Positions 10,264 through 21,347 of a stretch of 64,000 nt of DNA are shown here, piece after piece. The notes under the pieces were generated by a model. The model searched no databases. It was not told the DNA's origin and saw only the letters and a program-made list of their open reading frames with translations. Within the stretch, counting starts at the first letter, position 1. Each line of letters opens with the position of its first letter. Source of the DNA: Drosophila miranda (taxonomy: Eukaryota; Arthropoda; Insecta; Diptera; Drosophilidae); contig NW_022881614.1 in assembly GCF_003369915.1 (NCBI RefSeq), forward strand, positions 2,873,001 to 2,937,000, in the 5' to 3' direction. The translations under genes and the position numbers were made by a program.

Positions 10264-11567
10264 TTATTTAGATGTTTTAAAAAGGTTCGTTTCTCTCTGT
10301 TTGTTCATTTTTCTGTCTGCATTATGTTCCATATTGTAATCATTTGTACTGGTCACTTTTTTTGATGGATGTGACACATCATTTGAGTCGACTAAACAAA
10401 GACAACATGCCAACCATCTGTTGAATGGTAAATTGGTTTCTTTTAGTTCTTTGTTTTCAAAAAATGGTACGTGATTACTAGAATCGCTGGTATATGATTC
10501 TGAGTGATTTTTCCCATTGAAAAGGATACACTTGAGATCAGTGAACGACCCATTGCACTCCTCGACTCAGCATTTATAGCACCTCCTAGCTGATTTGCAT
10601 CTGGTCGAAGTGTGACCAAGTCTGCCACAATTATAACATTGCCTTACTCTGGGAACATATATGCTTACTTTCATCCCACATATCCCAAAAAGAGATACCT
10701 TTTCTGGGATGTCTGAACCCTCAAAACCAATTTTGACTGTTTCTAATGGTATGAGCTTGAATGTTTCATTGTTGTAATTTTCTGCCTTCTTGCTAATCTT
10801 TCAATTGACTTAATTTTTATGTTAGAAGTAATATTATCCATAATTTCATTCTCAGAAAAACCGAGGGGCACCCCTTTAATTACTCCATAGGATTCCACAT
10901 AGTCTTCTGGTATAAATACCACTAAATTCATTTTTTTTAACTCCTCATTTAAAACTAAATCATTTGCTTCGCTGAAAACCTTAAAATAAATCTTGTATAG
11001 TGTAGGCGCAAGAGCTACGATCTCTTTAATTCCTTTGATTTTAAGGTGTCTTATTTTTTCAAAAAAGAATAAGCCATTTTTGGTGTTTTTGTTTTCGAAG
11101 ATGGTACTGTTCTTAGTCGATACTAGTACAGCCGCATCACCGATGTGGCACTCACTATACAACACTGTTTCTCTTTCGATACCTACATTTGATGGGTTTA
11201 TAATCGGATTAGTATTTTTATTCAGTGTTTTAGTCATTTCAGTATTTCCAGTAAAACCATTTATGGCATTTGTGTGAGAATTGTGAACGGTCACACCGTC
11301 AGAAGCCTCCACCATTTTGTTACTGCCATCGTCTATCAGCATTTTGTTATTTATGTCTGTATTGGTGTTGTCGCTTTTTTGTTCCTTGCGCATCTTTTTT
11401 GCTGGGTACTTTTCGTTAGTCAAGCTGTCGAATATGTCCTCTTTCACACCTGAACACAAAGCACTGAAGTTTTTTGCTATTGTTTTTTGGGTTTGAATTT
11501 TGCCGCTTTTTGCCACCTGATCAGGGGGTTTCAATTTGACAGACACCGAGTGACCGGCGTCCGCCAT
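10264..11567 (-). pseudogene. LINE ORF1, Gag-like, frameshifted
   Basis: Starts MADAGHSVSVKLKPPDQ. The N-terminal ~120 residues are polar and low complexity, followed by an RRM-like part (VFIPEDYVESYGVIKGVPLG). An indel near 10790 shifts the frame. In the next frame come KVSLFGICGMKV and zinc knuckles CYNCGRLGHTSTRC and CYKC, then an in-frame TGA near 10575. The frame after that runs to TAA at 10264-10266, only a few bases before the ORF2 ATG. It is an RNA-binding ORF1 relic with at least two lesions. Confidence 0.8.
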
Positions 11568-11777
11568 ACTTGCTGGTTTAACCAGATTGCCAAAGACTTA
11601 CCTCTCCTTTGGGAAATGAAAAGAGGAATAATTTATATATTGATGAAGATTTGTATGAAATAAACAATGATCCAATTTTTACAATCACTTTTAATTAAGC
11701 CTTTGTTGCTTGGAAAAAGTCACTTTTCAGACTGTTAAGAAAAAACACGACCGGTCTCGCTCGCTGATGAAAAGGAA
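11568..11777 (-). other. 5' UTR / internal promoter region of LINE copy 2
   Basis: Non-coding sequence between the ORF1 ATG and the Harbinger sequence that starts at 11778. I elements carry an internal pol II promoter here. I see no clear initiator or downstream promoter motif. The right edge (AAAGGAAGTG) is set only by where Harbinger sequence begins. Confidence 0.5.
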
Positions 11778-11941
11778 GTGTTTGTTTTTTGTTAATTTTG
11801 TCACAATCATTGTTTACGTTTTCGCAGTGAATACCATTTTTCCATTGTGAATGACAATTATTCATAGTTGCATTTGAAAACCATCGGCTAACTATCGCAT
11901 AGAAACGTGCGGCTTAGGAACATCCAAAATGGATTGTGGAC
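11778..11941 (+). mobile_element. Harbinger end fragment (Myb side)
   Basis: Matches 6235-6395 of the lone Harbinger copy, in the same orientation: the sequence upstream of the partner-gene start, ending ACATCCAAAATGGAT. Unlike every array unit, it is followed by a proper outer end (next entry), so it preserves the part of the Myb-side terminus that the array has lost. Confidence 0.8.
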
Positions 11942-12121
11942 TAACTGGGAAATTTTCGGAATGGCAAAACCTTACGGACCATCCCCGAAATGGATGGTGG
12001 ATGGTGGATGGTCGTCAGTGTGAATAGGCTATAACTGGGAAATTTTCGGAACGGCAAAACCTTACGGACCATCCCCGAAATGGATGGTGGATGGTGGATG
12101 GTCGTCAGTGTGAATAGCCTA
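11942..12121 (+). repeat. 90-bp doublet ending in Harbinger-like terminal repeat
   Basis: Two direct copies with a 90-bp period (11942-12031 and 12032-12121), nearly identical. Each runs from TAACTGGGAAATTTTCGG through a GGATGGT heptamer run to CGTCAGTGTGAATAG and GC. The reverse complement of its end, GGCTATTCACACTGACGACC, resembles the transposase-side terminal repeat GGCTCTGCACACTGAGCC. I read it as a duplicated Myb-side terminal repeat. TATAAAG follows directly. Confidence 0.7.
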
Positions 12122-12466
12122 TAAAGCTTCTATGGTCAGCTGACAAGCGCCCACGCATTCATTCGTACTGGTATAGGGGGGAAATCGAAGGCGGCAAAGC
12201 AAAGCAATTGAATTGTCAAATTTAAAAAAAAACCACAACCAAGGTCAGCCACACATAATATAGAACGACCAACGCGCAACCACATTCACATACTCGTATT
12301 CGCTGACATACATAAGTGCTGGGGAAGCAAAAAAAGCGGTATATAGGCGACGGCACTAGTTCGCTTAACCACTATAACATTTACAGATACTGCTGAATCG
12401 AAAGCTCCCTCCCACAGCGAATTTCCATCGGTGCAGTCAGCGACAATTTTTCCATATCAAACTAAC
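12122..12466 (+). promoter_or_regulatory. upstream region and 5' UTR of the 5'-nucleotidase gene
   Basis: About 345 bp of sequence unlike any repeat here, so it looks like original host DNA. A TATATA at about 12341 followed about 25-30 bases later by CTAGTTCGC is a possible core promoter, but the initiator match is weak. TATAAAG at 12118-12124 lies exactly at the transposon border. No start site can be fixed from sequence. Confidence 0.35.
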
Positions 12467-12725
12467 ATGGGCTGTGAGGAGAAGCAAGAAACCACCAAGC
12501 CAAGCCTGCGCATCCAGGACATTCCGGTGCTGATGCAGGACCACTGTCGCATGCTAGATCCCTCCAAGGTGGAGTGCATCATCAATGAGTTCGTACAGGG
12601 CGGCCCGGAGCGCATTGCGTCGGACTTTGACTATACAATCACCAAACAGCGGACTGAGGACGGCAGTGTGGTGCCCTCCAGTTTTGGGATCTTCAATGCC
12701 TGCCAGTCGCTGCCGGATATTGTTG
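12467..12725 (+). pseudogene. cN-IIIB: cytosolic 5'-nucleotidase III (cN-IIIB-like), N-terminal remnant
   Basis: ATG at 12467 in the context CTAACATGG. The frame reads MGCEEKQETTKPSLRIQDIP, then VLMQDHCRMLDPSKVE, and contains the HAD motif I block SDFDYTITKQ with its nucleophile Asp. It then reads PSSFGIFNACQSLP, typical of the pyrimidine/m7GMP 5'-nucleotidase (UMPH-1) family. About 85 residues remain of the roughly 300 usual in the family. Coding similarity stops near 12720, and Harbinger sequence begins by about 12745. Nothing matching the rest of the protein follows before the next gene. The enzyme dephosphorylates CMP and m7GMP; this copy lacks the remaining HAD motifs and must be inactive. 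Family call is firm; the symbol is from memory of the fly ortholog. Confidence 0.8.
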
Positions 12726-13365
12726 GTACCGTTGTTGTTTATAACATATAATATTATTACACAATGCAGCAAACAAGAGAACAACAGCAGGCGGCAGGGT
12801 GAAATGGAGTGCCGCACTTGAGAGCCTGCTGATTGACATATGGAAGGAGAAAATTGAAGATTTGCGCGGACCACGCAAAAATTCACATGTGTAAATTAAG
12901 TTGTCCGTATGTCCAAGTAGCCTTAGCTGCTTGATGCGGTGGTCCTCGTGCGGGTTCCGTGGTATAGAATCCCTTATGAAGATTATGTTGGAGAGATAAC
13001 TGTCTCTCTTATCACTGGCCTTGTGGTACAGTGGTATAGAATTAATAATTCAAAGTGTTTACGGCTGGTTGCCGGAGCAAGGTTTATTAACAAGCGTTAG
13101 CTTTCGTTATAAGAACAGAACTAAAACTAGGAGCCACCAGCAAGCTGGGGCATAAGCTGAATCAAAAGTATTTAATTGCCAAAGAATGCAAAGCTAAAAA
13201 ATATATGTACTTAGAGCTACAAAGCTACAGTCGGTAAGCCGACTTGGCATAAGCGATAATGCTGATCTTGCGGCATGTGCAAGATATCAGATTACCGCCG
13301 GTTGACCGTCACATTCAGGGCGCTGAACTGAAGTTCGCTGATTTGGCATCTTGAGTGCAAACAAC

Positions 13366-13590
13366 ATGGAGCAGAGCACATTGGACAACGACAGTAAGTT
13401 TTATTAATTTATTGCTAAAAAAATATATTTCATTTTTCGCCCAGGAGCGTCTCGAACAACAAAAGGACCACCACAGAAAGAAGGAGGAGCACGACGTTAG
13501 GCAGGAGAAGATGGTGCAGGACTTGATCAGCACCCAAACAAAATTCCAGAACGACTTATTAGAAGTTTTAAAAATAAAAATAAATAAGTT
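13366..13590 (+). pseudogene. Harbinger partner gene, C-terminal part, unit A (internally deleted)
   Basis: MEQSTLDND and the splice donor are kept. The acceptor, the acidic segment and the KKKKK nuclear-signal-like patch are deleted, so the intron runs straight into the coiled-coil part (QERLEQQKDHHRKKEEHDV). Confidence 0.65.
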
Positions 13591-14761
13591 TTTAATTTTC
13601 ATTACGGTCTACACAATATTTGGCGATTGCAGATCGTATCTGTTCTTCTGACTGATTAAAGTCAGCAGAACTGTTGCTGGTATCGGGCTGTTCGCGCTGC
13701 TCATTTGTTGCAAGCTCACAATTTTCATTAATCGCGCTGTTGTGCATATTTAAAATATTGTGTTAAATACAACAGCTCATTATTATGGCGCTATTATTTT
13801 TGTGGTGGCTATCAAGACCTTTCCGAATATTCGAAATCTGGCTTTTAAATGCCCAAATGCATTTTCCACCACTCGCCTAGCTTTGGAAAGGTTGTAGTTA
13901 AACGTGCGCTATTCCAAAGAGGCGACTGTGGAAAACGGGTAAGGTTTCATCAGCTTTTTAGAAAACCTAAATGCCGAGTCCCCGATAAGCATTACAGGGA
14001 CGTTTACTCCGCCTATTTCCTTGGCTTTCTCTTGGAGTAATGCCGATGCTTCGATATGTTTTGCAAGGCTTGACTTCTGGTAAATCATCGAGTCATTGCA
14101 CCTTTCTGCAGAGCCGATATTTACATATGTAAATCTGTATCTAAAAAGAATCGGATTTAAATAATTTAGGACATTAAACCAACTTGCTAAATACATATTT
14201 TTGTGCAAGATATTTGCATACCTATAAGTGCTCTGCAAAACTCGTGCAGGATATTACACACACTGTTTGGAGCTACACCGAAAAGCCTGCCAACTGTTCG
14301 GTACTCAGAGGACGAGCCCAAAGTGTATAGCGCAATGGCGATGCGCTTTTCCAAAGGAATTGCAGCTCGGCAGTTGGTGTCCTTCTTTCGCAGCACTTCA
14401 AGCCGATTCACTAAAATATCAAAGCAGGGCGGCCTCTCCATTCGGAAACTCTCTTTGAAAAACGCCTCGTTGTTTTCTGGTACATCTTTCCCCCAAAATG
14501 TCCCGAACCGCTTCTAAAACCATAAAATATGTCCTTGTACTTTAAACTATGGTTGAAGTTAGTAGAAGTACTCACAAACGACCATAATCTTCCTGGCTTT
14601 TGTGTTTTTATGGCAGTCATCTGGGTCATCTCATCCTCGTCAATGTTAAAGTCATCATCGTCATCATCATTATTCATTGACAGCAACATTATTAGTTGAT
14701 GCAAGAAAATATTTTGCTGTTGAACCACAGCCGAAATAATTGCTATATCTTCATCATCCAT
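13590..14761 (-). pseudogene. Harbinger transposase relic, unit A
   Basis: Same layout as the lone copy: acidic exon 1 from the ATG at 14761, then an exon with the HTH-like motif, then the IGDSAF and VENAFG parts. Exon 2 keeps the reading frame but has a three-base gain giving MERPPCFDIL. A one-base loss in the T run near 13826 shifts the frame after FRIF. The first catalytic Asp block is missing and the TAG before FNYNLSK is present. Confidence 0.8.
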
Positions 14762-15150
14762 TATAAGAACCAAGAATTAATAAATCTTCCGCGCAAATTT
14801 AATGAACTTGTTATTGTCATCAGCTGTTTTTGACGGATGGTGGATGGTGGCAGTGTGAATCGGAGTTTCACATCTGTCAAAAAATCCCACCATTCCCCCG
14901 GGATGGGCTCAGTGTGCAGAGCCTATTAGTCCACCATCCATTTTGGATGTTCCTAAACCGAACGTTTCTATGCGATAGTTAGCCGATGGTTTTCAAATGC
15001 AACTCTGAATAATTGTCATTCACAATGGAAAAATGGTATTCACTGCGAAAACGTAAACAATGATTGTGACAAAATTAACAAAAAACAAAAACAAGAACAG
15101 AACAGCTCGGAAGGACAGCAGACCAAATTTTTGAAAAACTTATTAATAAA

Positions 15151-15370
15151 ATGGATTTAGTGCCAGAAAACTCCTCCAGTGGTACGTTGAATAGATTTAT
15201 TTGTTTTTTATTGTTTATAATATATAATATTATTACACAATGCAGCAAACAAGAGAACAACAGCAGGCGGCAGGGTGAAATGGAGTGCCGCGCTTGAGAG
15301 CCTGCTGATTGACATATGGAAGGAGAAAATTGAAGATTTGCGCGGACCACGCAAAAATTCACATGTGTAA
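15151..15370 (+). pseudogene. Harbinger partner gene, MADF-like N-terminal exons, unit B
   Basis: Exon 1 (15151-15181) encodes MDLVPENSSS; the intron runs 15182-15245 with GT-AG ends; exon 2 continues in frame through VKWSAALESLLIDIWKEK and stops at TAA 15368-15370. The splice is clean and the MADF start is recognisable, but only about 45 domain residues remain. Equivalent pieces lie at 12770-12894 (A), 17741-17960 (C), 20336-20545 (D) and 22876-23094 (E, with a one-base loss before the MADF part). All stop at the same TAA. Confidence 0.6.
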
Positions 15371-15841
15371 ATTAAGATGTCCGTATGTCCAAGTAGCCTT
15401 AGCTGCTTGATGCGGTGGTCCTCGTGCGGGTTCCGTGGTATAGAATCCTTTATGAAGATTATGTTGGAGAGATAACTGTCTCTCTTGTCACTGGCCTTGT
15501 GGTACAGTGGTATAGAATTAATAATTCAAAGTGTTTACGGCTGGTTGCCGGAGCAAGGTTTATTAAGAAGCGTTAGCTTTCGTTATAAGAACAGAACTAA
15601 AACTAGGAACCACCAGCAAGCTGGGGCATAAGCTGAATCAAAAGTATTTAATTGCCAAAGAATGCAAAGCTACAAAATATATGTACTTAGAGCTACAAAG
15701 CTACAGTCGGTAAGCCGACTTGGCATAAGCGATAATGCTGATCTTGCGGCATGTGCAAGATATCAGATTACCGCCGGTTGACCGTCACATTCAGGGCGCT
15801 GAACTGAAGTTAGCTGATTTGGCATCTTGAGTGCAAACAAC

Positions 15842-16202
15842 ATGGAGCAGAGCACATTGGACAACGATAGTAAGTTTTATTAATTTATTGCAAAAAAAAT
15901 ATATTTCATTTAAGGTGTTCATTGCAGATCCTGATGAGTACTTTTCGGATATTATTGAGATGGACCTGGACGGATCTTGTAGCTCCAGCACCTTGTCTGG
16001 GCGTCCGCCAAAGAAAAAGAAAAAGACCGAAATTTCGTGGCTGGCAGAGATCGCCCAGGAGCGTCTCGAACAACAAAAGGACCACCACAGAAAGAAGGAG
16101 GAGCACGACGTTAGGCAGGAGAAGATGGTGCAGGACTTGATCAGCACCCAAACAAAATTCCAGAACGACTTATTAGAAGTTTTAAAAAATAAAAATAAAT
16201 AA
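15842..16202 (+). CDS. Harbinger partner gene, coiled-coil C-terminal part, unit B
   Basis: ATG at 15842. Exon 15842-15869, intron 15870-15927 (GTAAGT to TTGCAG), exon 15928-16202. The spliced product is about 100 residues: MEQSTLDND, an acidic segment, RPPKKKKKT, then a long charged helix ending DLLEVLKNKNK. No mutation breaks it. A separate in-frame stop lies upstream, so it is not joined to the MADF exons in this unit. Function as a transposase cofactor is family inference. Confidence 0.65.
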
Positions 16203-16206
16203 GTTT

Positions 16207-17377
16207 TTAATTTTCATTACGGTCTACACAATATTTTGCGATTGCAGATCGTATCTGTTCTGCTGACTGATTAAAGTCAGCAGAACTGTTGCTGGTATCG
16301 GGCTGTTCGCGCTGCTCATTTGTTGCAAGCTCCCAATTTTCATTAATCGCGCTGTTGTGCATATTTAATATATTGTGTAAAATACAACAGCTCATTATTA
16401 TGGCGCTATTATTTTTGTGGTGGCTATCAAGACCTTTTCCGAATATTCGAAATCTGGCTTTTAAATGCCCAAATGCATTTTCCACCACTGGCCTAGCTTT
16501 GGAAAGGTTGTAGTTAAACGTGCGCTATTCCAAAGAGGCGAATGTGGAAAACGGGGAAGGTTTCATCAGCTTTTTAGAAAACCTAAATGCCGAGTCCCCC
16601 CCCGATAAGCATTACAGGGACGTTTACTCCGCTTATTTCCTTGGCTTTCTCTTGGAGTATTGCCGATGCTTCGATATGTTTTGCAAGGCTTGACTTCTGG
16701 TATATCATCGAGTCATTGCACCTTCCTGCAGAGCCGATATTTACATATGTAAATCTGTATCTAAAAAGAATCGGATTTAAATAATTTAGGACATTAAACC
16801 AACTTGCTAAATACATATTTTTGTGCAAGATATTTGCATACGTATAAGTGCTCTGCAAAACTCGTGCAGGATATTACACACACTGTTTGGCGCTACACCG
16901 AAAAGCCTGCCAACTGTTCGGTACTCAGAGGACGAGCCCAAAGTGTATAGCGCAATGGCGATGCGCTTTTCCAAAGGAATTGCAGCTCGGCAGTTGGTGT
17001 CCTTCTTTCGCAGCACTTCAAGCCGATTCACTAAAATATCAAAGCAGGGCCTCTCCATTCGGAAACTCTCTTTGAAAAACGCCTCGTTGTTTTCTGGTAC
17101 ATCTTTCTCCAAAATGTCCCGAACCGCTTCTAAAACCATAAAATATGTCCTTGTACTTTAAACTATGGTTGAAGTTAGTAGAAGTACTCACAAACGACTA
17201 TAATCTTCCTGGCTTTTGTGTTTTTATGGCAGTCATCTGGGTCATCTCATCCTCGTCAATGTTGAAGTCATCATCGTCATCATCATTATTCATTGACAGC
17301 AACATTATTAGTTGGTGCAAGAAAATATTTTGCTGTTGAACCACAGCCGAAATAATTGCTATATCTTCATCATCCAT
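16207..17377 (-). pseudogene. Harbinger transposase relic, unit B
   Basis: Exon 2 carries a one-base loss (TTTTGGAG instead of TTTTGGGAG near 17110) that breaks the join to exon 1. Four extra C bases at about 16598 turn GDSAF into a frameshift (ends IGGGLGI). The first Asp block is absent and the shared TAG is present. The C-terminal piece (93 residues from VENAFGHLKARF) is open. Confidence 0.82.
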
Positions 17378-18416
17378 TATAAGAACCAAGAATTAATAAA
17401 TCTTCCGCGCAAATTTAATGAACTTGTTATTGGCATCAGCTGTTTTTGACGGATGGTGGATGGTGGCAGTGTGAATCGGAGTTTCACATCTGTCAAAAAA
17501 TCCCACCATTCCCCCGGGATGGGCTCAGTGTGCAGAGCCTATAAACCGCACGTTTCTATGCGATAGTTAGCCGATGGTTTTCAAACGCAACTCTGAATAA
17601 TTGTCATTCACAATGGAAAAATGGTATTCACTGCGAAAACGTAAACAATGATTGTGACAAAATTAACAAAAAAAAAAAAAACAACTACAGAACAGCTCGG
17701 AAGGACAGCAGACCAAAGTTTTGAAAAACTTATTAATAAAATGGATTTAGTGCCAGAAAACTCCTCCAGTGGTACGTTGAATAGATATATTTGTTTTTTA
17801 TTGTTTATAATATATAATATTATTACACAATGCAGCAAACAAGAGAACAACAGCAGGCGGCAGGGTGAAATGGAGTGCCGCGCTTGAGAGCCTGCTGATT
17901 GACATATGGAAGGAGAAAATTGAAGATTTGCGCGGACCACGCAAAAATTCACATGTGTAAATTAAGTTGTCCGTATGTCCAAGTAGCCTTAGCTGCTTGA
18001 TGCGGTGGTCCTCGTGCGGGTTCCGTGGTATAGAATCCTTTATGAAGATTATGTTGGAGAGATAACTGTCTCTCTTATCACTGGCCTTGTGGTACAGTGG
18101 TATAGAATTAATAATTCAAAGTGTTTACGGCTGGTTGCCGGAGCAAGGTTTATTAAGAAGCGTTAGCTTTCGTTATAAGAACAGAACTAAAACTAGGAGC
18201 CACCAGCAAGCTGCGGCATAAGCTGAATCAAAAGTATTTAATTGCCAAAGAATGCAAAGCTACAAAATATATGTACTTAGAGCTACAAAGCTACAGTCGG
18301 TAAGCCGACTTGGCATAAGCGATAATGCTGATCTTGCGGCATGTGCAAGATATCAGATTACCGCCGGTTGACCGTCACATTCAGGGCGCTGAACTGAAGT
18401 TAGCTGATTTGGCATC

Positions 18417-18792
18417 ATGAGTGCAAACAACATGGAGCAGAGCACATTGGACAACGATAGTAAGTTTTATTAATTTATTGCAAAAAAAATATATTTCATT
18501 TAAGGTGTTCATTGCAGATCCTGATGAGTACTTTTCGGATATTATTGAGATGGACCTGGACGGATCTTGTAGCTCCAGCACCTTGTCTGGGCGTCCGCCA
18601 AAGAAAAAGAAAAAGACCGAAATTTCGTGGCTGGCAGAGATAGCCCAGAATCGTCTCGAACAACAAAAGGACCACCACAGAAAGAAGGAGGAGCACGACG
18701 TTAGGCAGGAGAAGATGGTGCAGGACTTGATCAGCACCCAAACAAAATTCCAGAACGACTTATTAGAAGTTTTAAAAAATAAAAATAAATAA
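18417..18792 (+). CDS. Harbinger partner gene, coiled-coil C-terminal part, unit C
   Basis: Differs from unit B by an upstream in-frame ATG (ATCATGAGTGC) that adds five residues (MSANN) before MEQSTLDND, and by AQNRLEQQ in place of AQERLEQQ. Intron and the rest of the frame are intact. Confidence 0.62.
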
Positions 18793-18796
18793 GTTT

Positions 18797-19963
18797 TTAA
18801 TTTTCATTACGGTCTACACAATATTTTGCAATTGCAGATCATATCTGTTCTGCTGACTGATTAAAGTCAGCAGAACTGTTGCTGGTATCGGGCTGTTCGC
18901 GCTGCTCATTTGTTGCAAGCTCCCAATTTTCATTAATCGCGCTGTTGTGCATATTTAATATATTGTGTAAAATACAACAGCTCATTATTATGGCGCTATT
19001 ATTTTTGTGGTGGCTATCAAGACCTTTTCCGAATATTCGAAATCTGGCTTTTAAATGCCCAAATGCATTTTCCACCACTGGCCTAGCTTTGGAAAGGTTG
19101 TAGTTAAACGTGCGCTATTCCAAAGAGGCGACTGTGGAAAACGGGTAAGGTTTCATCAGCTTTTTAGAAAACCTAAATGCCGAGTCCCCGATAAGCATTA
19201 CAGGGACGTTTACTCCGCTTATTTCCTTAGCTTTCTCTTGGAGTAATGCCGATGCTTCGATATGTTTTGCAAGGCTTGACTTCTGGTATATCATCGAGTC
19301 ATTGCACCTTCCTGCAGAGCCGATATTTACATATGTAAATCTGTATCTAAAAAGAATCGGATTTAAATAATTTAGGACATTAAACCAACTTGCTAAATAC
19401 ATATTTTTGTGCAAGATATTTGCATACCTATAAGTGCTCTGCAAAACTCGTGCAGGATATTACACACACTGTTTGGAGCTACACCGAAAAGCCTGCCAAC
19501 TGTTCGGTACTGAGAGGACGAGCCCAAAGTGTATAGCGCAATGGCGATGCGCTTTTCCAAAGGAATTGCAGCTCGGCAGTTGGTGTCCTTCTTTCGCAGC
19601 ACTTCAAGCCGATTCACTAAAATATCAAAGCAGGGCCTCTCCATTCGGAAACTCTCTTTGAAAAACGCCTCGTTGTTTTCTGGTACATCTTTCTCCAAAA
19701 TGTCCCGAACCGCTTCTAAAACCATAAAATATGTCCTTGTACTTTAAACTATGGTTGAAGTTAGTAGAAGTACTCACAAACGACTATAATCTTCCTGGCT
19801 TTTGTGTTTTTATGGCAGTCATCTGGGTCATCTCATCCTCGTCAATGTTAAAGTCATCATCGTCATCATCATTATTCATTGACAGCAACATTATTAGTTG
19901 GTGCAAGAAAATATTTTGCTGTTGAACCACAGCCGAAATAATTGCTATATCTTCATCATCCAT
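18797..19963 (-). pseudogene. Harbinger transposase relic, unit C
   Basis: Shares the one-base exon 2 loss with units B and D. IGDSAFRFSKKLMKPYPFS is intact. A unit-specific CGA-to-TGA change near 18839 truncates the C-terminus after SAEQI. First Asp block absent; shared TAG present. Confidence 0.82.
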
Positions 19964-21016
19964 TATAAGAACCAAGAATTAATAAATCTTCCGCGCAAAT
20001 TTAATGAACTTGTTATTGGCATCAGCTGTTTTTGACGGATGGTGGATGGTGGCAGTGTGAATCGGAGTTTCACATCTGTCAAAAAATCCCACCATTCCCC
20101 CGGTATGGGCTCAGTGTGCAGAGCCTATAAACCGCACGTTTCTATGCGATAGTTAGCCGATGGTTTTCAAACGCAACTCTGAATAATTGTCATTCACAAT
20201 GGAAAAATGGTATTCACTGCGAAAACGTAAACAATGATTGTGACAAAATTAACAAAAAAAAAAAAACAACTACAGAACAGCTCGGAAGGACAGCAGACCA
20301 AAGTTTTGAAAAACTTATTAATAAAATGGATTTAGTGCCAGAAAACTCCTCCAGTGGTACGTTGAATAGATATATTTGTTTTTTATTGTTTATAATATAT
20401 AATATTATTACACAATGCAGCAAACAAGAGAACAACAGCAGGCGGCAGGGTGAAATGGAGTGCCGCGCCTGAGAGCCTGCTGATTGACATATGGAAGGAG
20501 AGAGTGGAAGATTTGCGCGGACCACGCAAAAATTCACATGTGTAAATTAAGTTGTCCGTATGTCCAAGTAGCCTTAGCTGCTTGATGCGGTGGTCCTCGT
20601 GCGGGTTCCGTGGTATAGAATCCTTTATGAAGATTATGTTGGAGAGATAACTGTCTCTCTTATCACTGGCCTTGTGGTACAGTGGTATAGAATTAATAAT
20701 TCAAAGTGTTTACGGCTGGTTGCCGGAGCAAGGTTTATTAAGAAGCGTTAGCTTTCGTTATAAGAACAGAACTAAAACTAGGAGCCACCAGCAAGCTGGG
20801 GCATAAGCTGAATCAAAAGTATTTAATTGCCAAAGAATGCAAAGCTACAAAATATTTGTACTTAGAGCTACAAAGCTACAGTCGGTAAGCCGACTTGTCA
20901 TAAGCGATAATGCTGATCTTGCGGCATGTGCAAGATATCAGATTACCGCCGGTTGACCGTAACATTCAGGGCGCTGAACTGAAGTTCGCTGATTTGGCAT
21001 TTTGAGTGCAAACAAC

Positions 21017-21317
21017 ATGGAGCAGAGCACATTGGACAACGACAGTAAGTTTTATTAATTTATTGCTAAAAAATTATATTTCATTTAAGGTGTTCATTGC
21101 AGATCCTGATGAGTACTTTCCGGATATTATTGAGATGGACCTGGACGGATCTTGTAGCTCCAGCACCTTGTCTGGGCGTCCGCCAAAGAAAAAGAAAAAG
21201 ACCGAAATTTCGTGTCTGGCAGAGATCGCCCAGGAGCGTCTCGAACAACAAAAGGACCACCACAGAAAGAAGGAGGAGCACGATGTTAAATTCCAAAATT
21301 CCAGAACGACTTATTAG
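21017..21317 (+). pseudogene. Harbinger partner gene, C-terminal part, unit D (deleted)
   Basis: As in unit B up to KKEEHDV; then about 45 bp are lost and the frame shifts, ending FQNSRTTY. The coiled-coil end is missing. Confidence 0.65.
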
Positions 21318-21347
21318 AAGTTTTAAAAAATAAAAATAAATAAAATT

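Larger units (their letters stand above)
6883..11777 (-). mobile_element. I-clade non-LTR retrotransposon (copy 2), near full length
   Basis: A LINE of about 4.9 kb on the minus strand. It has a 5' UTR (about 11568-11777), ORF1 with zinc knuckles, and ORF2 with endonuclease, RT and RNase H. The 3' end is TAA-rich (ATTATTAATAA at about 6883-6895), as in I elements. It lies between a DINE 3' end and a Harbinger end fragment. It is a different family from copy 1, though both share the MK-x-LQ-x-NIQS start of ORF2. It is dead: ORF1 has a frameshift and a stop, and ORF2 lacks the catalytic RT box. Confidence 0.88.
12745..14923 (-). mobile_element. Harbinger array unit A (truncated left end)
   Basis: Lacks the unit's left end and the partner-gene exon 1; it starts inside that gene's first intron. 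The MADF exon (12770-12894) follows. The partner gene's C-terminal part (13366-13590) has lost its splice acceptor and first ~40 codons to an internal deletion. The unit ends in the terminal repeat at about 14820-14923. Its junction with unit B keeps the longer version containing TTAGTCCACCATCC. Confidence 0.85.
14924..17539 (-). mobile_element. Harbinger array unit B
   Basis: The longest unit, 2616 bp, and the only complete array unit that begins with the ~30-bp segment TTAGTCCACCATCCATTTTG also present in the lone copy. It carries intact-looking partner-gene exons and a transposase relic damaged by a C-run expansion. Confidence 0.88.
17540..20125 (-). mobile_element. Harbinger array unit C
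   Basis: 2586 bp. It begins with the shortened junction TATAAACCGCACG, lacking the ~30 bp present in unit B. MADF piece at 17741-17960. Confidence 0.88.

Noticed and set aside
12431..12466. Upstream in-frame start for the 5'-nucleotidase at 12431
   Set aside because: The codon there is GTG; the first ATG in frame is 12467, with a reasonable context and a conserved-looking N-terminus after it.
15490..15535. tRNA-like box A (TGGTACAGTGG) in the non-coding part of every Harbinger unit
   Set aside because: No box B (GGTTCGANTCC) at the right distance and no cloverleaf; chance match or old relic at most.
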